From Ligula intestinalis (lineage: Eukaryota; Platyhelminthes; Cestoda; Diphyllobothriidea; Diphyllobothriidae), in contig JAYGXS010000004.1 of the NCBI GenBank assembly GCA_036362985.1, positions 6,776,277 through 6,840,276 on the forward strand: a stretch of DNA of 64,000 bases, in the 5' to 3' direction. This document shows, one piece after another, positions 43,313-53,599 of the stretch (its first letter is position 1; every line of letters begins with the position of its first letter). A model generated the notes under the pieces. That model saw nothing but the letters and a program-made list of their open reading frames with translations, made no database searches and was not told the origin of the DNA. The translations under genes were made by a program, and so were the position numbers.

Positions 43313-45088
43313 GTGTACAGGAACAAAATAGAAGGGGGAAAATTGTGTGGCAAAAGGGGAGAGGGGCGAGAAAACGACCCACCCAGAGGGTTACGGTCCA
43401 CCTCGGTTAGTAAACTTGGCCTACGTGGGGCGGCGTATTTAAGGATGAGTCTAAAAGTGCACGCGTTTTATACTTTAGCCTGGACCACAGGTCACCGAGG
43501 GCCCTACGATTGGACCAATCGACACCAGACAGTAGGCGTCTGCAAACCATCAATTCGGCCGAACTGGTGCCCTATCTCCACAGCAGAAGTCTCCTATCAA
43601 CGGACTTACGATGCTCTTAGGGTGGACGAGTGTCCCTGCAAAAGTATGCGCAGAACGGAGATGGACAAATCGTCAGGTGCGCTCTGTGCCTCAGCAAACA
43701 ATCTGTGTGGATGAATTCTATATTTTATGGGAGCCGGTTAACGTTGCATAAGCTAGCAAATATGTGCCTAGCGTTTGTTGCCGGCAGAACGGTGCAGGAA
43801 GCGGGAGCTGTCTGTGGAGTATCCCTAAAACCGGCCGTAAACTGGTTTGCAATTTGTAGGAACGTCTGTTCCAACACCCTGAACAGGGTAGCTTCGTCCA
43901 TCGGTGGACCCGGCATTCAAGTGCAGGTGGACGAGTCGATGATTACCCACCGTAAGTACAACCGAGGGTGAAAAGTGCGGCAATTGTGGGCAATCGGTAT
44001 GTACGACACTGTCAAGAGAAGGGCAGTGTGCGAACAACTGAGCAGCCACTCTGCGCCGTCCCTCTGCAGTGTCATATGCCGGAGAGTGAAGCACGGCAGT
44101 GAAATCGTGACAGACTCTTGGAGCAGCTTAAGTAAGCTGAAGACAATGAGTTATTCGCATTACACGGTAAACCACACTGAGAACTTTGTGGACTCAATTA
44201 CGGGCAAGCACACGCAAGCCATTGAGGTGTTTTGGAGTCAACTTAAACGGGGTCTGCGCCAAAGTGGACCTATTCCAGGAAGGTCCGTTTGGGCACAACT
44301 TGAGGAAATCCAATACCGAATGTGGTTTGCCTTCCGAATGAATAGAGTGCCGGAAGCTTGGGATAATTTCTGCAGCCACATAGCTCATCTGTACCCGGTG
44401 AATATGACGGAAGGTATTTTTTTTCCTACGGCACCTAACCATTACCCAACAGAAGCGAAACTGCGCACCCGAAAACGACTGGTAAACAAAAACCTCAATC
44501 CAGAGACTTGCTGCCTCATGCGGTTAGATGTAATGGAGGACATGAACATGCAGGTAGATGGCGGAAACGAAGGCGAACCCAGCAGACCGGGTAAGAGTTT
44601 AATGCATGTAAAACTAGTCATAATATCAGATTATGTGGACGAAAAGACGGTGCGGTTGGGCGGAACGCCTACGGTTTCCACAGACATAAGGCAATACCCA
44701 GCAATCGCAACGCATGGGTCAGGAAGGTGGGGTGATGATGCTGGTGCGGACTTGGATAGCTCTCGTGAAGGTGAGTTTCAGGAAAGCTTGTCGTACTAGT
44801 TTTGTTTGTTGTAGATGCAATAGAGCAATGCGGCAGCCCCCTAACGACTATCAAAGCAAACGAAGATCACCACGCGTCGAAGGAAGACTGCGACGGATGC
44901 GACGAGAGAAACACACCAAAAGTACCCGGCTGGGAAGGTAAAATTGATAACTTATAATTCAATTCGCAGCATGTGCCGCAGCCAAAACTGAACTGCGCAA
45001 TGACAACGTTTACTGCAGGCGGGTGCCGAAAAGGAAAAAGAAGTGTAGGAAGCTGGATGGACGAGCCTCCAATAAAATGAAAGAATAA
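43313..45088 (+). pseudogene. Merlin (DD36E) transposase, nearly intact
   Basis: A cut-and-paste transposase of the Merlin/IS1016 group. The zinc ribbon is split by a frameshift: CPC (43631-43639) is in one frame, CALC (43678-43689) in the next. Then SRLTLHKLANMCLAF, EAGAVCGVSLKPAVNWF and IGGPGIQVQVDES follow. The catalytic triad is D (43930), D in VTDSW (44113) and E in IEVFWSQLKR (44224), with 36 residues between the last two. HRKYNRG is followed by an in-frame TGA (43969-43971), then LWAIGMYD, VNHTENFVDSITGKHT and FRMNRVPEAWDNF. After 44770 the frame continues only if introns 44771-44814 (GTGAGT...GTAG) and 44938-44969 (GTAAAA...GCAG) are removed. It then runs to TAA at 45086 and ends in the basic PKRKKKCRK. 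Apart from one stop and one indel it is intact; the N-terminus is uncertain. Confidence 0.85.
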
Positions 45089-45526
45089 GAATGCGGATGC
45101 TGCCACAGGTAAGACAGGTAAGCGAAGACTACAGTATTTGTAGGCACCCGTATAGAAGGAACGAACCAACCGAAGCCACCGCATGCGGTCGAAGGGGAAC
45201 GGCTAAAACAGTGCGGAAGGAGGCCATTTGTTAATATTTTTCTGTCAATGTTATTTTGTGTGAGTAAAAGGAAACACTGAATTATATGTTTTTGAGGTGT
45301 GGACGGGGAAATAGGACTTATTCCGTCGGCGTTTTACAGAGGCTTAGTCCGCGGATTATGAAAAGTGTAACCGAGGCGAACTGTTGTAGGAAACCTAAAT
45401 GACGCGGAGCATGGGGACCGTAATTGAGACGCTAGAAGATCCCTAAGTATGGGACCGCAGAGTTAGTGGCCGCGGCTCAGTTAGTTGGCCGCAGCCGAAG
45501 CTGTACCAAGAAACGACCTGGAACAA
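45089..45526. other. Right flank of the Merlin element
   Basis: No coding sequence is recognised. It probably includes the 3' UTR and terminus of the Merlin element. GGCCGCGGCTCAGTTAGTTG and GGCCGCAGCC form a small internal repeat near 45470-45498. Confidence 0.4.
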
Positions 45527-46600
45527 GAGATTCGGCCGTACTGATTTACCGAAGAGTAAACTGCACTCCTCACTCTTAAGTTAGTTGGTTAGTAGCCCAA
45601 GTTGAATCAGGGGTTCCCGCCAGAGCCCAAACGGGGTGCAGTCGGGGAGAGTGGCAGAAGTCGCGACCTTGGCCGGCTTGAGCCAAAGATGGGCGGGGCG
45701 TGAGTTGGGTGCCTGGGCGGGAACTGCAGACGATCAGATGGCGGCAGGCATGCGGCGAGACGTAGCAGTCGGGACGACAGTAGGGTGTAGGCGAGTCCAT
45801 TCGGTGTTAATGCTGGCGAATGAGCATAAGTTAGCCACTGAGTTGCTGTGCCAGAGCACAATTAGTCACCCGGGGGGGGGTGACGTCCCGAGGTAGCAAT
45901 CGTCGATGGATAGTAACCCAGAAGGACTGGGGGATGGTAGCAGGATCTTGGTACACTGGCCCACTTTGCTTGTGACCTCCCTCGCTTGGTTCGCGAACGT
46001 GCAGAGATTCGGTCGGATTGTTCTACCGAAGACTGTACGGCACTCCTCACTCGTCCGCGTGGACGGTGAGCAATAGACAAGTTTGTTGATTGTAGGGGTC
46101 ATGTCAGTTCCCGCTCAGGAACACAATGGCTTCGAGAAAAACGGTCAGTAAATGATAAAGTGGGTAAGAAGGGCAGAAGCGGAGGGCAAACGGGAAGACG
46201 ATCGAGGAACTTGGGAAATTAGGAAGAATGAGACAATGTGCGATGCCGCATCAGAAAAACGTCCTAGGTCAGGAGATTCGGTCGGATTGTCGTGCAGAAG
46301 ACTTAACTGCACACCTCAGTCGTCCACGTGGGCGGGGAGGAATAGACATGGCTGGTGACTATTGGATTAAGTCCGTTCCGGCTCAGGAAAACGTCTCCCA
46401 GAAAGCGGCCGACAAACGATGAGGTGAGAATGAAGGGCAGAGGCGGACGGCACACGTGATGACGATCGAGGAACTAGGTAAATTTGGAAGGATGAGTCAA
46501 TGCGTGATGTCCCATAGGAACTCTAGCCGGGATAACTGTTACCATGGTAAGCGTGCGGACTGCTCCATTCACTCGTCCGCGTGGACGTGTAGGGGAGCCC
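45527..46600 (+). repeat. Tandem satellite, ~266-bp period, interrupted
   Basis: GAGATTCGG.CGGATTG starts at 46004 and 46273, with related starts at 45527 and about 46530. Each is followed by a CGAAGA..GTA.TGCACTCCTCA block, then CTCGTCCGCGTGGACG and, further on, CGTTCCGGCTCAGGAA-like and ACGATCGAGGAACT blocks. Units 46004-46272 and 46273-46530 are complete. The 45527 unit is separated from the rest by the LINE fragment at 45600-45850. Confidence 0.7.
45600..45850 (-). pseudogene. Jockey-like LINE C-terminal fragment
   Basis: Minus-strand translation gives TPYCRPDCYVSPHACRHLI then GTQLTPRPS, matching the CCPDCGV.PHDCRHLF knuckle region of the relics at 17225-17740 and 22035-22530. Another frame carries the upstream QLRSGY-like block. 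It is frameshifted and embedded in satellite sequence. Confidence 0.65.
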
Positions 46601-46619
46601 GAAATGTGCCCGAGTCACG

Positions 46620-46753
46620 GGATCAGCAAACGTAAGCCACCCGAAGGCTATAGCGTAGCAAGCTAACAAATGAGCACATGTCATGTGATCATGAGTTGTG
46701 CGATCAGAAACCGTAAGCCACCCAACGATAGTAGTGTAGCACGCCAAGAAATG
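46620..46753 (+). repeat. Tandem repeat, 82-bp period
   Basis: GATCAGCAAACGTAAGCCAC (46620) recurs as GATCAGAAACCGTAAGCCAC (46702). In both, CC.A.G.TA.AG.GTAGCA.GC.AA.AAATG follows. Confidence 0.7.
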
Positions 46754-46786
46754 TTCCAAAGCATAGTAAGAATACGATAATAATTA

Positions 46787-46847
46787 AGAATAACCATCTA
46801 CTTTTAAAAGTAAGCCTACTTAACTTTTGAAAGTAGATGGTTATTCT
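46787..46847. repeat. Long hairpin, 28-bp arms
   Basis: The left arm (46787-46814, AGAATAACCATCTACTTT...) and right arm (46820-46847, ...AAAGTAGATGGTTATTCT) pair with only two or three mismatches around the loop CCTAC. It lies between the satellite and the endonuclease relic. It may be a tiny foldback element or the snap-back end of an insertion. Confidence 0.8.
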
Positions 46848-46854
46848 AGGTTAA

Positions 46855-47565
46855 GAAAAATTCCGACCCCTAGAGACAACCTCACCAATATTTTATCCGC
46901 CTCCAGTTCTGCTTCACTTACAACTGTAAGATGGTCGGAACTCCCAAGTGCGTCTAAGGATGACACTGAAAGTGGTTCCCATCCCCTACAAAAATAAGGT
47001 CGAGTATGTTTGCTCCTCGAGTGGGAAAATCGACTACCTGATCCCACATGCTGATATCTATTGCCTCAAGTAAGTTCTCGAACTTTGAAGGACCGGATGG
47101 TGGAAACCATTGCACGTCAAGAAGGTTAAAATCGCCTGCAATCAATCAATACTTAAGATTCAAGTCAGCTGCGGCATGACATGCCAGTGAGAGACAAAGA
47201 TCGTAGCCTGCATTGGCATTAGGTAGGCGATAAACACAGCCAACAAGTAAGGAGTATTTGTTTTTTAGAACAACTTGTAGCCAGCAGCTCTCCTCCACCG
47301 CTGTGAATTGTGGATAGTCCAACGGGAGAAATGCAAGTGGCTGCTTTATATAGATGCAGCTTCCTCCGCCACGGCCATTGTTTCGATCGTTCCGAACGCA
47401 TGAATAGCCTAGAACAGAGAGTTCAGAGTCAGCTACACAGGCCAATGCCCATGTCTGAGTACCATAACAATGTCTGGGCGGTTGACGAAAACCATAGTCT
47501 GGAGCAGAGGCATTTTATTAATCAGTGATCTGGCATTTAAATTGAACAATTTAAGAGGGCATGTC
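46855..47565 (-). pseudogene. LINE endonuclease domain relic
   Basis: The minus strand encodes LNARSLINKMPLLQTMVF, DIVMV, QTWALACVADSELSVLGYS, RGGGSCIYIKQPLAFLPL, LVGCVYRLPNANAGYD, then (after a stop) AGDFNLLDVQWFPP, FENLLEAIDI, VDFPTRGANILDLIFV. These are the APE-type endonuclease motifs in order. TETW has become TQTW, losing the catalytic Glu. No reverse transcriptase follows. Confidence 0.8.
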
Positions 47566-47754
47566 TTAGGTTTCGGTTGCGGGACAGCTAGGCCGTCATT
47601 GTTACCAGCTTCGACCAGAGAGATGTCCTTTTGACTTGAACTATTTGTCCTTCATATATACTGAATTATACTGAATAATAATTGGAACGGAACTAATGAG
47701 ACACATTGAGGAGAGCAGGCACAGTGCAGCCTGTATTCAGTGGTGGTTGACCTT

Positions 47755-48975
47755 ATCTCACAACCCTGTTAACACCCATAGAAAACTGGACAAATTCATT
47801 GGAAATGGTTTCCCCGGTCGATGTGATCTGCGTTGATTTCAGCATGGCATTTGACGAAATTCCCCACAAACGAGTGTTGACTGCGTCAAATGCCTGCGAC
47901 TGAAAATTTACTCAATTGCTAGCCGATATTTTTACAGGTCAGTGGGTTTCTATTGGGGACACCCAATAAGAATGGAAAACCGTTTCCAGTGGTGTTCAAC
48001 AGGGAAGTGTTCTGAGTCCTTGATTACCTCACCTGTGAGAAAGTCACGTTTGCAGACTATCCGAAGACTTCGAACTCAACGGCAAGCTCAGAAGATGTAT
48101 ATGTATGGTAATTATGCCAGTTTACAGGCAATGGGCATAGCTTACAAAATATCTCGGGCCACTTGCAAAAGTGGTGTAAATAGTCGATAATGCATCTCAA
48201 TTTTAAAAATGCTTAGCGATGCGCCTACGGTTTAGTTGCTGAAAAGAGATACGATTTGAGTATGAGTTCTTTTTCGTAGTTCACCAACTCGAACAAGTGC
48301 ACGAACCAAAGGATCTTAGTGTTTTTATGACGCCCACTCTCAAATCGTCACTCACTGTGCCAAGACTGCGAAGAAGCCTATAGGCATCCTAGGAGCGATC
48401 AGCTCATCCATCCTCTATTTTGATGTGGATCTTCTTGAGCAAGTGTTGGGAAAACTTGTTCGGCCAATGTTAGAATATTGCTTTGAGGCTTGGTGCCCCT
48501 GGATGAAGCGAGATTACCCAGCGCTGGAGGGAGCTCAAAGATGTGCAACTAAATTGGTCAGCGGTTAAGGAGGTCTATTATATGAAGGGTGACTAGAATG
48601 GTTCAAGCTTTTTCCTCTCCATAATGGGCAGTACAGAGAAGATATGACCATGCTCTTCAAACTTTTCAGGATATTAGACTGTACTATACAAATGGCTGAT
48701 TGCTTTGAATTTGCACAAACGACCCATCTCCGAGTTAAGCCATACAAGCTGAAGAAACACCATGCCAAAGTAGAAGTGCGGGCTAACCTCTCTTCTCACT
48801 GGGTGATTAAAGACTGCAAATGACTTCCATCCTCAGTTGATCTTCCTGAAAGCGTTGACGCATTCATAATCCATGTATATAGCTTCGAAACATCTTATTG
48901 TTCGAGCGAATCTATCTGGTAATAGGGTTCCCAAAGGCTCTGCCTATCTCCCTTAAATATACCAAATTATATACC
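47755..48975 (+). pseudogene. CR1-like LINE relic, reverse transcriptase to 3' end
   Basis: The plus strand shows VDVICVDFSMAFDEIPHKRV (motif A), a degraded motif B (FQWCSTGKCSES where SSGVQQGSVLSP is expected), then LKPSLTV, a degraded WERSAHPSSILM block, LSKCWENLFGQC and a CTH block. Many stops occur. The 3' UTR resembles that of the relic ending at 40790 (AGGGTTCCCAAAGGCTCTGC, CTATCTCCCTTAA). Motif C lies in a deleted or scrambled part. Confidence 0.7.
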
Positions 48976-49217
48976 GAATAAATCGATGTATTACTGGACC
49001 ACTTCAAGTTTGTCTACTAAATATATGTAAAGGAACCTACTCTTTAAGTCTCTATACGAAAAACGCTGGAAAAGAACATCGGAATTTTCGCGAGTTTGTA
49101 TCGTTTTTTCTTTATTATTTGTCTTCCACTTTAAGGTACTTTTTAAAAAGGTATTTGTAATTGTTTAGTCGCAACTTACTCAGTTTTGCATTACGCTGCC
49201 CGTACACTTATTGTTCG

Positions 49218-49218
<1 letters not shown>

Positions 49219-49254
<36 letters not shown>

Positions 49255-49290
49255 TGTTTATTTCAGGCCCATTTGGCCTCATAAAACTTG
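49219..49290 (-). mobile_element. LINE 3'-end tail with (AAT)n and degenerate hairpin
   Basis: About ten AAT units are followed by ATGTTTATTTCAGGCCC and ATTTGGCCTCAT. This is the AGGCCC/GGGCCT terminal hairpin with one arm decayed, read from its tail. The AT-rich microsatellite is what these elements carry at the 3' end. Confidence 0.55.
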
Positions 49291-49514
49291 ATAAACTTTA
49301 GCCCTAGTTAGCGCTGCACGCCCATCTAGGCTAGAAAGGTTATAAGAGACAGGAGTGATTGTAGAGTATCTTCACATGATGTAAAATTCGTGTGTTGTAT
49401 AGCCCATGGTGGTGTCATGTATGTTAGTTCCGGCTGCATCGGTCGAATGGGGATGACCCTTAAGCAGGCGTAAATTTCGGACGTGCTTGTTTCGCGCCGT
49501 GAAGTCGGTCAAGT

Positions 49515-49575
49515 TATTTTTTAAAATAAATAAATTGTATATTTAAGGCCCAAGGGACTCCTCTTTTATTCAAAT
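49515..49575 (-). mobile_element. LINE 3'-end tail, degenerate hairpin
   Basis: AAAATAAATAAATTGTATAT then TTAAGGCCCAAGGGACTCCT. Same order of AT tail and hairpin as at 40090-40155 and, reversed, at 58069-58105. Confidence 0.5.
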
Positions 49576-49754
49576 CAACGAGTCGAAAGCAGCTGCCAGC
49601 AAAGTGACATGAATTTTGGGATATCGAGCAATAAACGTGGAGGCTGGACAGCGTTGTTGGTTGGCCGCAACACTTTAACTTTAAGGTCACAGATACGCTC
49701 GTCAGGGGAAACAATTTCATCAGTTTTCGTCAAAATTTAAACGCTCATAAACTT

Positions 49755-50045
49755 ACAGACGTAAATAAATTAATTTTATATGTTAGGCCTGGAGGATCTC
49801 GTCATTACCAACATATTGCTGTGTTAAAACTAAAACAACGTGAATTATTGCTGCTCTTTGTGAGCAACCACGTAGGCAGTGGAAGTGTTAGGTAGGATAG
49901 GCTGATAGTTTCACCCCGGCCAAAATATCCTCCTTTTACAATGATAGTCAACACTTTGAAAAGTATGGTGAACTACGGAGGAAGCAGTGAAAGAACTCCA
50001 ACCACGAAATTAGGGGCAGTGTTCAGCGCACTTCAATTTAAAATC
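49755..50045 (-). mobile_element. LINE family B, 3' UTR copy
   Basis: Reverse-complement match to 57840-58105, the 3' UTR after the ORF2 relic that ends at 57309. Shared blocks, read on the plus strand here, are AAATAAATTAATTTTATAT, the AGGCCT..GGA.CTCGTCATT hairpin, ATGGTGAACTACGGAGGAAG and CAGTGAAAGAACTCC. It is a 5'-truncated copy. Confidence 0.65.
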
Positions 50046-50279
50046 AAATAAAAATTAAGAAGTTCGTTGAAAGGATTGTTGCGATACAGTGAGACATGAC
50101 AGGCATCGGAATTGAACACCATCCCAAGGCTACCAAGTGCAACCGCGTAATAAAATAAAAAGGCCAGCTTTACCCCAATTAACAATCCCGGGTAGTTTAT
50201 TGCATCCCATGGTAAAGCTGTCCTAGTATCTATACAGGGCAAACTGAGCACATGCTTGTTTCTCGTGGACATTTTTATC

Positions 50280-50385
50280 GCTGACGATGGACTCCCGCAA
50301 GAACCTGAAAACTCAGGGCAATAAACACATAATTTCGGTGCTTGACAACCCTACTTCCTTTTTCAGGCTAGTATCTGGAACGTGA
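50280..50385 (+). repeat. Penelope-type terminal motif, degenerate
   Basis: CTGACGATGGACTC, a short hairpin-like spacer, CCTGAAAACTCAGGGCAATA and AACACATAATTTC. The order is that of 28451-28520 (CTGATGA, spacer, CGAAACGTCAGGC, AATAAACATATTG) with several substitutions. Confidence 0.4.
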
Positions 50386-50457
50386 ACGTTTTAATTCATT
50401 TGTAGAGAGGAGTGCTGATGAGAACGTATGAGGGTTCGAAACGCTTCATGTCCTTGG

Positions 50458-51125
50458 GCAATCATATTTATTTAATACCACTTTATAGGCAATTTTTAAA
50501 ATTTGATTGATTGGTAAAGCACCTCTTGGGCGCCTTCCAAAACCTTGAGGACAGGAAAAGACCTAAAACGAACTCCCTGTTTTGCAGTCCGTATTAGTTT
50601 TGTTTTAGTTTTGTGATTAGTCAATGTGGGCGAAATAGGGAGTTTGTTCCAAGTAAAAAACCTTTACTTCATAGGTGTGATACTAAAAGACGATAGGTAC
50701 GGTTATAGATCGAGTTGCCCCTTAAGCAGAAAAAAACTGCAGCTCATTGAGTGACTTTAGTTCGGGACAGGGAGGGGTGACACAGGAACACAGTGTCCTC
50801 ATTTTTCCTTGGGTGTAATGGTTTCAAGATTCAGCACCATTGGAATGTTCGTTGGCGAACAGTAGCTCACTGTCGGCTTAAGAATTAACCGATTACGGAC
50901 CGCAAATTCAGCCCTTTTATCCTCAGCATGAGGCCTGGCAAGGTTTGAAGTCTACGAATGCCATCAGAGTGAAAGAGAGATTCCACCGATTTAGCACCCA
51001 AAATTCGTGAAAGTTGTCCCAAATGTAAAAAACAGTGGTAGCTTTCTTTAACAAAGGATAGATCTGCTGTGTTTTAATACTTCTGAGCAGCTTATTCTAG
51101 ATTGCTATGGCGTTCCGAAAACAAT
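50458..51125 (-). mobile_element. CR1-like LINE family A, ORF2 end and 3' UTR copy
   Basis: Matches the reverse complement of 54620-55172 and extends it to the family's true 3' end near 50458. It includes the end of ORF2 (equivalent to NKLPKSIKTQQS and GQLSRILG) and the long hairpin (AACGAACTCCCT ... AGGGAGTTTGTT). It is more diverged than the copies at 40.8 kb and 55 kb. Confidence 0.75.
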
Positions 51126-51431
51126 GTGCGGTTTAAATTTCTCGTCCTCCGTGGGAAATATTATTTTCGGGATTTCGGTTCACCTGGCCCTCTGGCGGAC
51201 TTTCGTTGTTAGCTATTGGATTCGCTTTCGCAATAACTCCAGCCTCAGAAGACACGACAGGACATTGGTCGAAACGAGAAACATCTCCGTCACCGCCTTC
51301 TGTCAACAATTCTTCTTGAGTCCAGCTCTCTACAAACGGCTGAGTCGTTTCACTAACCTTTTTCATACAGTTGAATGCTTTATACATATTGCATAGAGCT
51401 TTAATATTGTTTATCGTCAGTCTGATCTATT

Positions 51432-53030
51432 ATGGGAGACAAAAATAAACGTGTAGATCAGCTTGTAAAAGTTGCGCCGCAAGAGAGACTCCAACTCAAA
51501 ACCTGCAGTTCGCTGGTATCAGTCGTTACCACCACACTAGCGGTGTCGACTCTAGACTCTAATTTAACTTCGATTAAAAGCCCTAGTCGTAAATTCGAGG
51601 GCAGAAATCGTAAGATTGATGTGACGAAATTGCCCCCGCTAAAAGGGCTAGAAGTCTCTCGATTTCAGTAGACTCAAGTTACGATCACCAAGTTGAGCGT
51701 CTAATCAACCCCACCACGAAGAAACAGGATGAAAATAATCAAAATTGGTTATTAACAGTCAAAAAGCAATCCACTTAACTATTTGATTCATTAACGGTCT
51801 GTTGTGAAAAGATGGTGACAGAAACAACTGAAAATATATGCGACACAGCTTTGGCAACCGGGAAGGAATGTTCGCCAGTGCCTGCATTCAAAATCCCCAC
51901 ATCATCGCAACAAGGAACAAAAGTCCCGCCACCGTCCGGATTTGAGCCCTGGACCCCTCGCGTAGGATTTGAGCGCCTACCTCTTTTCGCCATCATGGGA
52001 TGAGTGAATGTTTCCAAATACCCTTACTAACTACAGAAACTCGATCTATAAGTTCGTTGAAATCTCCTCCTGCCAAGCGAACTAAAAGTCGTAAAAGTTT
52101 AAGGGATGAAACTCATAAAGATGAAGCCTCCGCATAATATTTTACCCTTCCGAACAAATTTACGAACCTTGATAGTCTTAGCATGGAGATGGAGGAGCTG
52201 AAAATTTTTTCTCGATTTCCCCTCGTGAGGAGAAACTGGCGATGCTTGAACTTGAGCGAGGAAACCTTACGTATGGAGAAGCAGCATCCCTCGCCGAAGC
52301 GTCTACGCAAAAAAAATGATCCAGCAGCCAGGGTGCTTGACAGAGTTGGTAGCCTGCCATGGACAGGCGAAACGGTCAACCCACTGGCTTCTCAGAGAAC
52401 AAAGAAGCGCTTTCGGGCTCCCAAAAAAGGCCAACGAAGCCCAAGGGCTAATATAAGTTGGTCGAGCTTGAGCACGAGCCAAACAAAAAGGGCACCTTCG
52501 CAGGCCAAAACGAACATGAGCGCTGAACCTCGAAGCGAATCTGTCCTAACAAACCCCATTGAAGCAGAAGGGGACGACAGTCAGAAGGAGAGTACCACTC
52601 GTATAAACTGCATAGTCATAAAAGGCATGATGAAAGGTACTTCCGATACCCCGAAATCAAGATTAGAAGAGGACAGGAAGTTATTTAAATAATATCTGAA
52701 ATTCCTCATAAAGGGTGAGGAGAAAGTCGAAGGTCTAAAGGCATTCCAAATGGGCCGTATAACAGAATCAAAAGATGAACAACGCCAACCAAGGTCATTG
52801 AAGGTTGTTCTGAAGAGTGAGGCCGAGGTCCAGCCATTGTTAAGCAGGAAACCAATATTTAGATACTCACACGCGGCGGTTTTTTTCAGCGGAAGTTTTC
52901 CCACGCGGAGCGGGATAAATGGAGATTGCTAAAAGTAGAACTCCACAGGAGATGCGAACTCGGCGAGAGCAATCTTCGAATTCTAAACGGGGAGATCGTC
53001 CATGTTCCGAGGTCACTCCCCTGGAGAAAG
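51432..53030 (+). pseudogene. LINE family A ORF1 relic
   Basis: The first block (51432-51671) begins MGDKNKRVDQLVKV. A later block (52183-52692) is basic and Ser-rich. The conserved ORF1 core follows, with NCIVIKGMMKGTSDTPKSRL, then a TAA, YLKFLIKGEEKVEGLKAFQM, RQPRSLKVVLKSE and, after a frameshift, RDKWRLLKVELHRRCELGES. The core is related to residues about 505-640 of ORF1 at 37098-39035. Multiple stops prevent expression. Confidence 0.65.
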
Positions 53031-53119
53031 CCGATAACACTAACAGCCTAGTCGGGATGGACAACAGTCCGTCTCCATCAGCACTGACAGCTCCCTGCAT
53101 GCAATCTCACACAAGAGGC

Positions 53120-53396
53120 AACCATGGCTAAAAGCAGAAATCGCAGATTCGGAGATTTCGATCCCAGCATACCAGCTTTTCCGCAAAGACCGCCAAAACC
53201 GACAAAGAGGTGGGGTTGTCGTGTATGTCAGAACTGAAATCTCTGTTGAAGAAAGAGAACACACTCTAGCCCTGGAGTACGAGTCCGTCTGGTTTAAGAT
53301 CAAGAAGGCGAATTCACAGAACCTTGAATTCCGGGCCGTATATCGGTCACCAAACATTTTGAGTGGAGCCGACGACTTGCTCCTTGGTCTGGTGAA
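53120..53396 (+). pseudogene. LINE endonuclease relic, truncated at both ends
   Basis: Starts WLKAEIADSEISIPAYQLF, then RGGVVVYVRTEIS, ESVWFKIKKANSQNLEFR and VYRSPNILSGADDLLLGL up to the gap. This is the central part of an APE-type endonuclease. The N-terminal catalytic Asn/Glu region is deleted, and the DFN and SDH motifs fall in or beyond the gap. Confidence 0.75.
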
Positions 53397-53496
53397 NNNN
53401 NNNNNNNNNNNNNNNNNNNNNNNNNNNNNNNNNNNNNNNNNNNNNNNNNNNNNNNNNNNNNNNNNNNNNNNNNNNNNNNNNNNNNNNNNNNNNNNN
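53397..53496. other. Assembly gap (100 N)
   Basis: Exactly 100 N within the endonuclease of a LINE. The true length is unknown. Confidence 0.99.
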
Positions 53497-53599
53497 CTTC
53501 GGAAGCCGATAAACAATCATTTTTAGACGGAAGTCTCGTAGAAGAAAAGGTGTGTAGAATTTCAAACTTATTCAGCCGGAAATAACAGTTGCATTAGAT

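Noticed and set aside
43313..43640. Separate gene upstream of the Merlin core
   Set aside because: The frame ends in CPCKSMRR, which is the first half of the transposase zinc ribbon, so a frameshifted N-terminus is more likely.
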